NCBI RefSeq assembly: GCF_002776695.1
Contig: NZ_LFJC01000003.1
Span: 6,555,984-6,619,983, forward strand
DNA length: 64,000 nucleotides
Source of the DNA: Bradyrhizobium nitroreducens
GTDB taxonomy: Bacteria > Pseudomonadota > Alphaproteobacteria > Rhizobiales > Xanthobacteraceae
Reading direction: 5' to 3'
Shown in pieces: positions 28,122 through 36,798 of this stretch. The translations under genes were made by a program, and so were the position numbers. Each line of letters opens with the position of its first letter. Positions within the stretch are counted from its first letter, which is position 1. A model generated the notes under the pieces. The model was not told the origin of the DNA and did not search any database. It was given only the letters and a program-made list of their open reading frames with translations.

Positions 28122-30200
28122 ATGGTTCAGGCAATCGTTTTCCTGCCTCTGCTGGGCGCCATTCTGGCAGGGCTCATCGCCCTGGCCGGCGCGCATGCCC
28201 GCAACCCCTCGGGTGACGAGGTCGAGCATCATGGTGACCACGGCCACGGCGACGCCCACGCGTCGGCGGCCCATGGTGACCACGGCCACGACGATCATGG
28301 TCACGACGATCATGGCCACGGTCCGGTCGAGCCGCCTGCGGCGGGCTCGCGCGGCGCCGAGCTGATCACGACGGGGCTGCTGTTCGTCTCGGCTGCGCTG
28401 TCCTGGATGACGCTGGTCGATGTCGGCTTCATGCACCACGACACCCGCATCCAGCTGCTGCCCTTCATCTTCTCCGGCGACCTCCAGGTCTGGTGGACGC
28501 TGCGGGTCGACACGCTCACCGCCGTGATGCTGGTGGTGGTGACGACCGTGTCCTCGCTCGTGCACCTCTATTCCATCGGCTACATGGACGAGGACCCGAA
28601 CCGGCCGCGCTTCTTCGGCTATCTCTCGCTGTTCACCTTCGCCATGCTGATGCTGGTGACGGCGGACAATTTGGTGCAGCTGTTCTTCGGTTGGGAAGGC
28701 GTGGGTCTCGCCAGCTACCTGCTGATCGGCTTCTGGTACCAGAAGCCGTCGGCGAACGCGGCCGCCATCAAGGCCTTCGTCGTCAACCGCGTCGGCGACT
28801 TCGGTTTTGCGCTCGGCATCTTCGCAATCTTCATGCTGACGAGCTCGACCGATTTCGAGACGATCTTCCATGCCGCGCCGAGCCTGACCGGCAAGACCAT
28901 CAACTTCCTCGGCTGGCACGCCGACGCGCTGACCCTGACCTGTCTCCTGCTGTTCATGGGCGCGATGGGCAAGTCGGCGCAGTTCCTGCTGCACACCTGG
29001 TTGCCGGACGCGATGGAAGGCCCGACGCCGGTCTCCGCGCTGATCCACGCCGCGACCATGGTCACCGCCGGCGTGTTCATGGTGGCGCGCCTGTCGCCGC
29101 TGTTCGAGCTCGCTCCGACCGCCCAGGCCGTCGTGATGTTTTTCGGCGCCACCACCGCGTTCTTCGCGGCGACCATCGGCCTCGTCCAGAACGACATCAA
29201 GCGCATCGTCGCCTATTCGACCTGTTCGCAGCTCGGCTACATGTTCGTCGCGATGGGGGCAGGGGCCTATTCGGTCGGCATGTTCCACCTGTTCACGCAC
29301 GCCTTCTTCAAGGCGCTGTTGTTCTTGGGGAGCGGCTCGGTGATCTACGCGATGCACCACGAGCAGGACATCCGCAACATGGGCGGCCTCTGGAAGAAGA
29401 TCCCCTACACCTATGCGGTGATGGTGGTCGGCACGCTCGCGCTGACCGGATTCCCGCTCACGGCCGGCTACTTCTCCAAGGACGCGATCATCGAAGCGGC
29501 CTATGCCTCGCACAATCCGTTCGCGGTGTACGGCTTCCTGATGACCATCGTCGCCGCCGGCCTGACCTCGTTCTACTCCTGGCGCCTGATCTTCAAGACC
29601 TTCCACGGCGAGCCGCATGACGAGCACCACTATGAGGCCGCGCATGAGGCCCCGCTCTGGATCCTGATCCCGATCGGCGTGCTCGCGGTCGGCTCGTTCG
29701 TCGCAGGCTTCCCGTTCAAGGAGCTGTTCGCCGGTCACGGCGTCGAGGAGTTCTTCCGCGAGTCCGTGAAGATGAACCCGCATATCATCGAGGAGATGCA
29801 CCACATCCCCGAGACCATTGCTTTCCTGCCGACGGTGATGATGGTGCTGGGCTTCCTCGTCTCGTATTTGTTCTACATCCGCCGGCCTTATCTGCCGGTC
29901 GAGCTCGCCAACACGCAGCCGATGCTGTACCAGTTCCTGCTCAACAAATGGTACTTCGACGAGCTCTACGACATCATCTTCGTCCGTCCGGCGAAGTGGA
30001 TCGGCTATCAGCTCTGGAAGAAGGGCGACGGCTTCGTCATCGACGGCTTCGGCCCCGACGGCGTCTCCGCTCGCGTGCTGGACGTCACCCGCAACGTCGT
30101 GAAGATCCAGACCGGCTATCTCTATCACTACGCATTCGCCATGCTGATCGGAGCCGCCGGCCTGATCACCTGGTTCATGTTCGGCTTTGGAGGCCAGTAA
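28122..30200 (+). CDS. nuoL: NADH-quinone oxidoreductase subunit L with His-rich insert
   Basis: A 692-residue antiporter-like subunit at the distal end of the pump arm, with the lateral helix at the C-terminus. Standard motifs include FFGWEGVGLASYLLIGFWY (TM5 Glu), TWLPDAMEGPTPVSALIHAA and the TM8/TM12 Lys/His regions. Unusual is residues 36-67, between TM1 and TM2, where 12 His and 7 Asp lie in 32 residues (for example HGDHGHDDHGHDDHGHG). This loop is short and plain in E. coli NuoL. It faces the periplasm if topology is normal and looks metal-binding. Confidence 0.97.
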   Translation: MVQAIVFLPLLGAILAGLIALAGAHARNPSGDEVEHHGDHGHGDAHASAAHGDHGHDDHGHDDHGHGPVEPPAAGSRGAELITTGLLFVSAALSWMTLVDVGFMHHDTRIQLLPFIFSGDLQVWWTLRVDTLTAVMLVVVTTVSSLVHLYSIGYMDEDPNRPRFFGYLSLFTFAMLMLVTADNLVQLFFGWEGVGLASYLLIGFWYQKPSANAAAIKAFVVNRVGDFGFALGIFAIFMLTSSTDFETIFHAAPSLTGKTINFLGWHADALTLTCLLLFMGAMGKSAQFLLHTWLPDAMEGPTPVSALIHAATMVTAGVFMVARLSPLFELAPTAQAVVMFFGATTAFFAATIGLVQNDIKRIVAYSTCSQLGYMFVAMGAGAYSVGMFHLFTHAFFKALLFLGSGSVIYAMHHEQDIRNMGGLWKKIPYTYAVMVVGTLALTGFPLTAGYFSKDAIIEAAYASHNPFAVYGFLMTIVAAGLTSFYSWRLIFKTFHGEPHDEHHYEAAHEAPLWILIPIGVLAVGSFVAGFPFKELFAGHGVEEFFRESVKMNPHIIEEMHHIPETIAFLPTVMMVLGFLVSYLFYIRRPYLPVELANTQPMLYQFLLNKWYFDELYDIIFVRPAKWIGYQLWKKGDGFVIDGFGPDGVSARVLDVTRNVVKIQTGYLYHYAFAMLIGAAGLITWFMFGFGGQ

Positions 30201-31709
30201 ATGACGACCTGGCCCATCCTTTCGGTCACGACGTTCCTGCCGCTGGTCGGCGCGCTGATCGTCTATCTCAGTCGCGGCGATGACGAGGCGGCCAAGCGCA
30301 ACTCGCGCTGGATCGCGCTCTGGACCACGCTGATCACCTTCGCGGTGTCGGTGATCCTGGTCATGCGCTTTGACCCCAGCAATCCCGACTTCCAGTTCGT
30401 CGAGAAGGCGAACTGGCTCGCCACCGGCATCACCTATCACATGGGTGTCGACGGCATTTCGCTGCCGCTGGTGATCCTGACCACCGCCGTGATGCCGTTC
30501 TGCATCATCGCGAGCTGGAAGGCGATCACCAACCGCGTCCGCGAATACATGATGGCGTTCCTGATCCTGGAAACGCTGATGATCGGCACCTTCTCGGCGC
30601 TCGATCTCGTGCTGTTCTATTTGTTCTTCGAGGGCGGCCTGATCCCGATGTTCCTGATCATCGGCGTCTGGGGCGGTCCGCGCCGGGTCTACGCGTCGTT
30701 CAAGTTCTTCCTCTACACGCTGCTCGGCTCGGTCCTGATGCTGCTCGCCATCATGGCGCTGTACTGGAACGGCGGCACCACCGACATCCCGACCCTGATG
30801 CACACCGCCGTGCCGCGGAACCTGCAGACCTGGGCGTGGCTGGCCTTCTTCGCCTCGTTTGCGGTGAAGATGCCGATGTGGCCGGTGCACACCTGGCTGC
30901 CCGACGCGCACGTCGAGGCCCCGACGGCGGGCTCGGTGGTTCTGGCCGCGATCCTGCTGAAGATGGGCGGCTACGGCTTCCTGCGCTTCTCGCTGCCGAT
31001 GTTCCCGCTGGCCTCGCACGACTTCGCGCCGCTGATCTTCACGCTCTCGGCCATTGCCATCATCTACACCTCGCTGGTGGCGTTGATGCAGGAGGACATG
31101 AAGAAGCTGATCGCGTACTCGTCCGTCGCGCATATGGGCTTCGTCACCATGGGCATCTTCGCCGGCACCATGCAGGGCGTTGCCGGCGGCGTGTTCCAGA
31201 TGATCTCGCACGGCATCGTCTCCGGCGCGCTGTTCCTCTGCGTCGGCGTGGTCTACGACCGCCTGCACACCCGCGAGATCGCGGCCTATGGGGGCCTCGT
31301 CAACCGGATGCCGCTCTACGCGATGACCTTCATGGTCTTCACCATGGCCAATGTCGGTCTGCCCGGCACCTCCGGCTTCGTCGGCGAGTTCATGACGCTG
31401 CTCGGGACCTTCAAGGTCTCGATCCCGACCGCGTTCTTCGCCACCTTCGGCGTGATCCTGTCGGCAGCCTATGCGCTGTGGCTCTACCGCAAGGTCGTGT
31501 TCGGCGCGCTGGTCAAGCCGTCGCTCGCGAGCATGAAGGATCTCACCTTCCGTGAGTGCCTGACGCTGTTCCCGATGATCGCGCTGACGATCCTGTTCGG
31601 CGTCTATCCGAAGCCGGTGCTCGACATGTCGGCCGCCTCGGTCCAGCAACTCGTCAACAACTACAACACCGCTGTGACGGCCGTGAAGGCCGCCGCACTG
31701 CTCCATTGA
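30201..31709 (+). CDS. nuoM: NADH-quinone oxidoreductase subunit M
   Basis: A 502-residue, 14-helix antiporter-like subunit. Family marks are YLFFEGGLIPMFLIIGVWGG (TM5 Glu region), MWPVHTWLPDAHVEAPTAGS and YSSVAHMGFVTMGIF. The start directly abuts the nuoL stop with no gap. The terminal residues (VKAAALLH) are unremarkable. Confidence 0.98.
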   Translation: MTTWPILSVTTFLPLVGALIVYLSRGDDEAAKRNSRWIALWTTLITFAVSVILVMRFDPSNPDFQFVEKANWLATGITYHMGVDGISLPLVILTTAVMPFCIIASWKAITNRVREYMMAFLILETLMIGTFSALDLVLFYLFFEGGLIPMFLIIGVWGGPRRVYASFKFFLYTLLGSVLMLLAIMALYWNGGTTDIPTLMHTAVPRNLQTWAWLAFFASFAVKMPMWPVHTWLPDAHVEAPTAGSVVLAAILLKMGGYGFLRFSLPMFPLASHDFAPLIFTLSAIAIIYTSLVALMQEDMKKLIAYSSVAHMGFVTMGIFAGTMQGVAGGVFQMISHGIVSGALFLCVGVVYDRLHTREIAAYGGLVNRMPLYAMTFMVFTMANVGLPGTSGFVGEFMTLLGTFKVSIPTAFFATFGVILSAAYALWLYRKVVFGALVKPSLASMKDLTFRECLTLFPMIALTILFGVYPKPVLDMSAASVQQLVNNYNTAVTAVKAAALLH

Positions 31710-31731
31710 TCGGGCAGGTCAGGATATCGCC

Positions 31732-33168
31732 ATGAGCTTTGAGACTGCAGGTTATCAACTGGCGCCGGTGCTGCCCGAGATCGTGCTCGCGATCGGGGCC
31801 ATGGCTCTGCTGATGCTGGGCGCCTATCGCGGGCAGGGGACCACGAGCGCGGTCACCTCGCTGGCGGTCGTGCTTCTGGTCGTGGTCGGCGTGCTCGAAT
31901 ACATGCTGCCCGCGGGCAAGCAGGTGACCTTCGGCGGCAGCTTCATCGTCGACGATTTCGCCCGCTTCATGAAGATCCTGGCCCTGATCGGCTCGGCGGT
32001 GACGCTGGTGCTGTCGACCGAGTTCCTGTCCGATCCCTCGCGCCGCATCTTCGAATACGCCATCCTGGTGCTGCTCTCGACGCTCGGCATGATGGTGCTG
32101 ATCTCGGCCGGCGACCTGATCTCGCTCTATCTCGGCCTCGAACTGATGTCGCTGGCGCTCTATGTCGTGGCGGCCTCGAACCGCGACAACGCCAAGTCGA
32201 CCGAAGCCGGCCTCAAGTACTTCGTGCTCGGCGCGCTGTCCTCGGGCATGCTGCTCTACGGCGCCTCGCTGATCTACGGCTTCACCGGCACGGTCAGCTT
32301 CACCGGCATCGCCGCGGCCGCGACGGTTTCGAACGTTGGCCTGTTGTTCGGTCTGGTCTTCCTGCTCGTCGGCCTCTGCTTCAAGGTGTCGGCCGTACCG
32401 TTCCACATGTGGACGCCTGACGTGTACGAGGGCGCGCCGACCCCGGTCACGGCCTTCTTCGCCTCGGCGCCGAAGGTCGCCGCGCTCGCCGTCTTCACCC
32501 GCGTCACGCTGACCGCATTCCCCGGCATCGTCTCGCAGTGGCAGCAGATCCTGGTGTTCGTGTCGATCGCCTCGATGGCGCTCGGCTCCTTCGCCGCGAT
32601 CGGCCAGACCAACATCAAGCGCCTGATGGCCTATTCCTCGATCGGCCACATGGGCTTTGCCCTGGTCGGCCTTGCCTCGGGCACGGTCGAGGGCGCGCAG
32701 GGCGTCCTGATGTACATCGTGATCTATGTCGCGATGACGCTCGGCTCGTTCTCGATCATCCTCGCCATGCGCCGCAACGGCCAGGCCGTCGAGCAGATCA
32801 GCGATTTCGCAGGTCTGTCGCGCACCAACCCGCTGCTCGCCTTCATGTTCGCGATGCTGCTGTTCTCGCTCGCCGGCATCCCCCCGCTCGCCGGCTTCTT
32901 TGCGAAATGGTACGTCTTCGTTGCTGCGATCAAGGCCAACTTGTTCACGCTCGCCGTCGTCGGCGTGCTGACCAGCGTTGTTGGCTGCTACTATTACCTG
33001 TCCATCGTCAAGACGATGTATTTCGACGAGCCGGCCGGCCAGGTCGATCCGGTGCGCATCGAAGTGCGGACGGTGCTGGCCGTGGCGGGCCTGTTCAACA
33101 TCCTGTTCGCGCTGTTCGCAGGCCCCGTGGTGAGCGTCGCCTCCGCCGCGGCAAAGTCGCTGTTTTAG
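31732..33168 (+). CDS. nuoN: NADH-quinone oxidoreductase subunit N
   Basis: A 478-residue antiporter-like subunit and last structural gene of the operon. Marks are YLGLELMSLALYVVAAS (TM5 Glu), KVSAVPFHMWTPDVYEGAPT and AYSSIGHMGFALVGLASG. It is followed after 1 bp by birA, so transcription almost certainly continues. Confidence 0.98.
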   Translation: MSFETAGYQLAPVLPEIVLAIGAMALLMLGAYRGQGTTSAVTSLAVVLLVVVGVLEYMLPAGKQVTFGGSFIVDDFARFMKILALIGSAVTLVLSTEFLSDPSRRIFEYAILVLLSTLGMMVLISAGDLISLYLGLELMSLALYVVAASNRDNAKSTEAGLKYFVLGALSSGMLLYGASLIYGFTGTVSFTGIAAAATVSNVGLLFGLVFLLVGLCFKVSAVPFHMWTPDVYEGAPTPVTAFFASAPKVAALAVFTRVTLTAFPGIVSQWQQILVFVSIASMALGSFAAIGQTNIKRLMAYSSIGHMGFALVGLASGTVEGAQGVLMYIVIYVAMTLGSFSIILAMRRNGQAVEQISDFAGLSRTNPLLAFMFAMLLFSLAGIPPLAGFFAKWYVFVAAIKANLFTLAVVGVLTSVVGCYYYLSIVKTMYFDEPAGQVDPVRIEVRTVLAVAGLFNILFALFAGPVVSVASAAAKSLF

Positions 33169-33169
33169 G

Positions 33170-33976
33170 ATGGCCTTCGCGCTCGGTCCTCGCGCACAAG
33201 CTGCGGGCTACAAGCTCGCGGCGTTCGAACGGACCGGCTCGACCAACACCGAGGCGATCGAACGCGCCCGGGCCGGCGAACGCGGCCCGATGTGGTTCGT
33301 CACGTCGGAGCAGACCGCCGGCCGCGGCCGCCGGCAGCGCGCCTGGATCGCGCCGAAGGGCAACCTCGCGGCCAGCGTCCTCGAGGTCCTCGACGTCGCC
33401 CCTGTGGTTGCCGCCACCATCGGTTTTGCCGCTGGGCTGGCCGAGGAGGCCGCGCTGGAGAAAGTCAGCCTGGAAGCCGCCCTGCGCCTCGGCGAGGGCC
33501 GTCCCCGCTACGCCCTGAAATGGCCGAACGACGTGCTGGCGAACGGCAAGAAGCTCGTGGGCATCGGCCTGGAGGCGGAGGCCATTGCCGGCCGCCTCGC
33601 CATCGTCGTCGGTATCGGCACCAACGTCGTCGCCGCGCCCGAGGGGACGCCCACGCCCGCCATCTCGCTGGCCGCGCTCGGCGTCCAGATCAGCGCCGAG
33701 GAGCTGTTCTCGGCGCTATCCGACGCCTGGGTCGAGTTCCGCGGTCTTTGGGACAATGGCCGTGGCTTTGCCGATATCCGAAAACTCTGGCTGGAGCGGG
33801 CCGCCAGCCTTGGCGAGCCGGTTGCGATCCACACGGGAGCCACGACGCTGGAAGGCATTTTTGACACCATCGACGACACCGGCTGCCTGATCGTTCGCAC
33901 CGCCGACGGCCGCCGCGTGCCGGTGGCCGCGGGCGAGGTGTTCTTCGGCCCGGTCCGCTCTGTGGGAGCTGCGTAA
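33170..33976 (+). CDS. birA: Biotin-[acetyl-CoA-carboxylase] ligase
   Basis: A 268-residue biotin protein ligase that adenylates biotin and attaches it to carrier lysines of carboxylases. The adenylate loop GRGRRQRAW (residues 51-59) and KWPNDVLANGKKLVGIGLE (117-135) are present. It lacks the N-terminal helix-turn-helix of E. coli BirA, so it is a ligase only and not a repressor of biotin genes. It starts 1 bp after nuoN and its stop overlaps rnj by 1 base. This placement after nuoN is common in alphaproteobacteria. Confidence 0.95.
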   Translation: MAFALGPRAQAAGYKLAAFERTGSTNTEAIERARAGERGPMWFVTSEQTAGRGRRQRAWIAPKGNLAASVLEVLDVAPVVAATIGFAAGLAEEAALEKVSLEAALRLGEGRPRYALKWPNDVLANGKKLVGIGLEAEAIAGRLAIVVGIGTNVVAAPEGTPTPAISLAALGVQISAEELFSALSDAWVEFRGLWDNGRGFADIRKLWLERAASLGEPVAIHTGATTLEGIFDTIDDTGCLIVRTADGRRVPVAAGEVFFGPVRSVGAA

Positions 33977-35646
33977 TGGCAAAGCCCGAGGAACTGGTGT
34001 TCGCGCCGCTCGGCGGCGTCGGCGAGATCGGCATGAACCTGTCGATCTACGGCCTCGGCAACCGCCAGCAGCGCGCCTGGATGGCGGTCGATCTCGGTGT
34101 CTCCTTCGGCGACGAGGAGCACCTGCCGGGCATCGACCTGATCATGCCGGACATCAGCTTCCTGGAGAAGGAACGCAAGAACCTGATGGGCCTGGTGCTG
34201 ACCCACGCCCATGAGGATCATTTCGGCGCCATCATCGATCTCTGGCCCAGGCTGAAATGCCCGATCTACGCGACGCAGTTCAGCGCCGCGCTGTTCGAGG
34301 CCAAATGTGCCGCCGAGCGCAATGCGCCGAAGATCCCGGTGACGGTGGTGCCGTCCGGCGGCCGCGTCGATGTCGGCCCGTTCAACGTCGAGTTCATCCC
34401 TGTCGCGCATTCGATCCCCGAAGCACACGCGCTGGCGATCCACACGTCGGCCGGCACGGTGCTGCACACCGGCGACTGGAAGATCGACCCGACCCCGACC
34501 CTGGGGCAGCCGACCGACGAGAAGCGGCTGCGCGAGCTCGGCGATGAGGGGCTGCTCGCCCTGATCGGCGATTCCACCAACGCGGTGCGCGACGGCCGCT
34601 CGCCCTCGGAAGCCGAGGTCGCCCGCACCATCATCGATCTCGTGAAGTCGGCCAAGGGCCGCGTCGCCGTCACGACCTTCGCCTCCAACGTCGCCCGCAT
34701 CAAGGCTGTCGCGGCCGCTGCGAAAGCCGCCGATCGCGAGGTCGTCGTGGTCGGACGTGCCATGGAGCGCGTGGTGCAGGTCGCGCGCGAATGCGGCTAT
34801 CTCGACGGCGTGCAGAATTTCCGTTCGCCCGAGGTCTACGGCCATCTGCCCCAGGACAAGGTGCTGGCGCTGTGCACCGGCAGCCAGGGCGAAGCGCGCG
34901 CCGCGCTGGCCCGCATCGCCAATGACGACCACCCCGAGATCACGCTCAACCACGGCGACAGCGTCATCTTCTCCTCGCGCACCATCCCCGGCAACGAGAA
35001 GGCGGTCGGCTCGATCATCAACAATCTGGTGCTGCAGGGCGTCGAGATCATCACCGACCGCGACGCTCTGGTCCACGTCTCCGGCCATCCCCGCCGCGAC
35101 GAATTGCGCGACATGATCGCCTGGACCAGGCCGCAGCTCCTGATCCCCGTTCATGGCGAAGCCCTGCATCTGCACGAGCACGCCAAGCTGGCGCGCGCCG
35201 CCGGCGTGCCGCGCGTGCTGGTCTGCCGCAACGGCGACCTCGTCAAGCTCGGCCCGGGCGATCCCGGCATCGTCGGCGAGGTGCCCTCGGGCCGTCTCTA
35301 CAAGGACGGCACGATTTTGGAGGATTCCAAGTCGCGTGCCGTGGTCGAGCGCCGTCGCATGGCCTTCTCCGGCTGCGCCTTCGTCGCCATCGCCATGACC
35401 GAGCAGGGCGAGCTGGCCGACGATCCCGAGGTCGATCTGGTCGGCATCCCCGAGAAGAACAGGGCGGGCGAGCCCTTCGACGACATCGTCTTCGACGCCG
35501 TGATGTCGACGATCGAGGGGCTGCCGAAGGCCCGTCGCCGCGACCCCGACGCCTTGGGCGAGTCGGTGCGACGCGCTGTCCGGTCCGTCATCAACGAACA
35601 TTGGGGCAAGAAGCCCCCCTGTCTGGTACACGTGCTGACAGTGTAA
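33976..35646 (+). CDS. rnj: Ribonuclease J
   Basis: A 556-residue metallo-beta-lactamase/beta-CASP nuclease with endo- and 5'-exonuclease activity in RNA maturation and decay. The zinc motif HAHEDH is at residues 77-82, with a second His-containing site PVAHSIPEAHA and GDWKIDPTP. The beta-CASP region contains VTTFASNVARI. It shares one base with the birA stop. Alphaproteobacteria use one RNase J beside RNase E. Identification is secure. Confidence 0.95.
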   Translation: MAKPEELVFAPLGGVGEIGMNLSIYGLGNRQQRAWMAVDLGVSFGDEEHLPGIDLIMPDISFLEKERKNLMGLVLTHAHEDHFGAIIDLWPRLKCPIYATQFSAALFEAKCAAERNAPKIPVTVVPSGGRVDVGPFNVEFIPVAHSIPEAHALAIHTSAGTVLHTGDWKIDPTPTLGQPTDEKRLRELGDEGLLALIGDSTNAVRDGRSPSEAEVARTIIDLVKSAKGRVAVTTFASNVARIKAVAAAAKAADREVVVVGRAMERVVQVARECGYLDGVQNFRSPEVYGHLPQDKVLALCTGSQGEARAALARIANDDHPEITLNHGDSVIFSSRTIPGNEKAVGSIINNLVLQGVEIITDRDALVHVSGHPRRDELRDMIAWTRPQLLIPVHGEALHLHEHAKLARAAGVPRVLVCRNGDLVKLGPGDPGIVGEVPSGRLYKDGTILEDSKSRAVVERRRMAFSGCAFVAIAMTEQGELADDPEVDLVGIPEKNRAGEPFDDIVFDAVMSTIEGLPKARRRDPDALGESVRRAVRSVINEHWGKKPPCLVHVLTV

Positions 35647-35696
35647 CTGTGTCGGCATGGTCTGTTCTGCGGATCATGCGCTGAGGGAGAAGGAAC

Positions 35697-36101
35697 ATGC
35701 TGGGTCGCCTCAACCATGTCGCGATCGCGACCAAGGATGCCGTCAAGGCCGCGAAGATCTACGGCACGGCGTTCGGCGCCCAGATCTCGGAAGCCGTGCC
35801 GCTGCCCGAGCACGGCGTCATCACGGTGTTCGCCACGCTCCCCAACACCAAGATCGAATTCATCGAGCCGCTCGGCGAGGCCTCGCCGATCGCAAAATTC
35901 GTCGAGCGCAACCCCGACGGCGGCATCCACCATGTCTGCTACGAGGTCGTGGACATCATCGCCTCGCGCGACACGCTGGTGAAGGAGGGGGCCCGCGTGC
36001 TCGGCGATGGCGTGCCCAAGATCGGCGCCCACGGCAAGCCGGTGCTGTTCCTGCACCCGAAGGACTTTTCCGGCGCGCTGGTCGAAATCGAGCAGGCATA
36101 A
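35697..36101 (+). CDS. mce: Methylmalonyl-CoA epimerase
   Basis: A 134-residue VOC-fold enzyme interconverting the R and S epimers of methylmalonyl-CoA in propionate and branched-chain catabolism. The metal ligands H7 (LNHVAIATKD), H79 (GGIHHVCYEV) and E130 (GALVEIEQA) are present with the expected spacing. It is followed by DUF1467 after 9 bp. The neighbour order rnj-mce-DUF1467 is a conserved alphaproteobacterial block and says nothing on function. Confidence 0.94.
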   Translation: MLGRLNHVAIATKDAVKAAKIYGTAFGAQISEAVPLPEHGVITVFATLPNTKIEFIEPLGEASPIAKFVERNPDGGIHHVCYEVVDIIASRDTLVKEGARVLGDGVPKIGAHGKPVLFLHPKDFSGALVEIEQA

Positions 36102-36110
36102 GGCCGCCCC

Positions 36111-36386
36111 ATGGCCATCCAGATCTCGACCGCGATCGCGATTTACTTCGTCATCTGGTGGATCGCGCTGTTCCTGACGCTGCCGTTCGGCGTGCGCAGC
36201 CAGCACGAGGACGGCGGCGGCGCGCCCGGCACGGACCCCGGTGCACCGATCCTGACCCGGATGGGCCGCAAGCTGATCTGGACAACCATCATCTCGGCGA
36301 TCATCTACGGCGCGGGTCTTGCCGCCTATCACGCCGGCTATCTCTCGATCGAGCGCCTGTCGAAATTGATGGGCATGCCGTTTTAG
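36111..36386 (+). CDS. DUF1467 family membrane protein
   Basis: A 91-residue protein with two helices (about 7-26 and 57-76). The loop between contains LPFGVRSQHEDGGGAPGTDPGAP, shown by family memory as the DUF1467 signature (LPFGVR and GTDPGAP). Function unknown. In many Rhizobiales the next gene is proS; here proS is 20 kb away, so this is the left edge of an accessory block. Confidence 0.9.
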   Translation: MAIQISTAIAIYFVIWWIALFLTLPFGVRSQHEDGGGAPGTDPGAPILTRMGRKLIWTTIISAIIYGAGLAAYHAGYLSIERLSKLMGMPF

Positions 36387-36415
36387 GCTTTTTGGATCCT
36401 GCTTTGGGGGGACGA

Positions 36416-36763
36416 ATGACTTTTCAGAGGATCGTCATCGCGCTTCTGGTGTTGATCGTGGCCGGTCTCGGCGCCGTCGGCTATTTCGAGTGGCGAATGG
36501 CGGTGCAGGTGCGCACCCTGAAGGCGTTCGTCGAGGGCTATGTCTTCAACGAAGCCGTCATGGCCTGCGAGCAGGCCAAGAGCTCGACCCCGTTCAAATG
36601 GAACGGCGGCAAGAGCACCTCGGTGATCGGCCTCAACTCCGTCAAGCTGGACAAATACACGGTCAGCGCCAGCTACACGCTGGTGGCGGACCTCGTTTAT
36701 TGTGATTACGATCCGATCAAAAGAAAGGCCGAGATCGGCTCGAGCTTCCTGGAGCGGGAGTAA
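36416..36763 (+). CDS. Hypothetical protein with N-terminal membrane anchor
   Basis: A 115-residue protein. One helix (residues 5-24) is followed by a soluble, probably periplasmic domain with two cysteines (MACEQAKS and YCDYDP) that could form a disulfide. The ATG lies behind GGGGGGAC. I do not recognise the family. It stands between DUF1467 and mtnK with 29-35 bp gaps, so it may share a transcript with either side. Confidence 0.65.
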   Translation: MTFQRIVIALLVLIVAGLGAVGYFEWRMAVQVRTLKAFVEGYVFNEAVMACEQAKSSTPFKWNGGKSTSVIGLNSVKLDKYTVSASYTLVADLVYCDYDPIKRKAEIGSSFLERE

Positions 36764-36798
36764 CGATCCGGCCATGCCAAGCATGGGATGGGATCGTC

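Noticed and set aside
28056..31706. A 1216-codon open frame antisense to nuoL and nuoM
   Set aside because: It is a product of high third-position GC opposite a real gene. The translation is charged, repetitive (RDRQRE-like) and matches no family.
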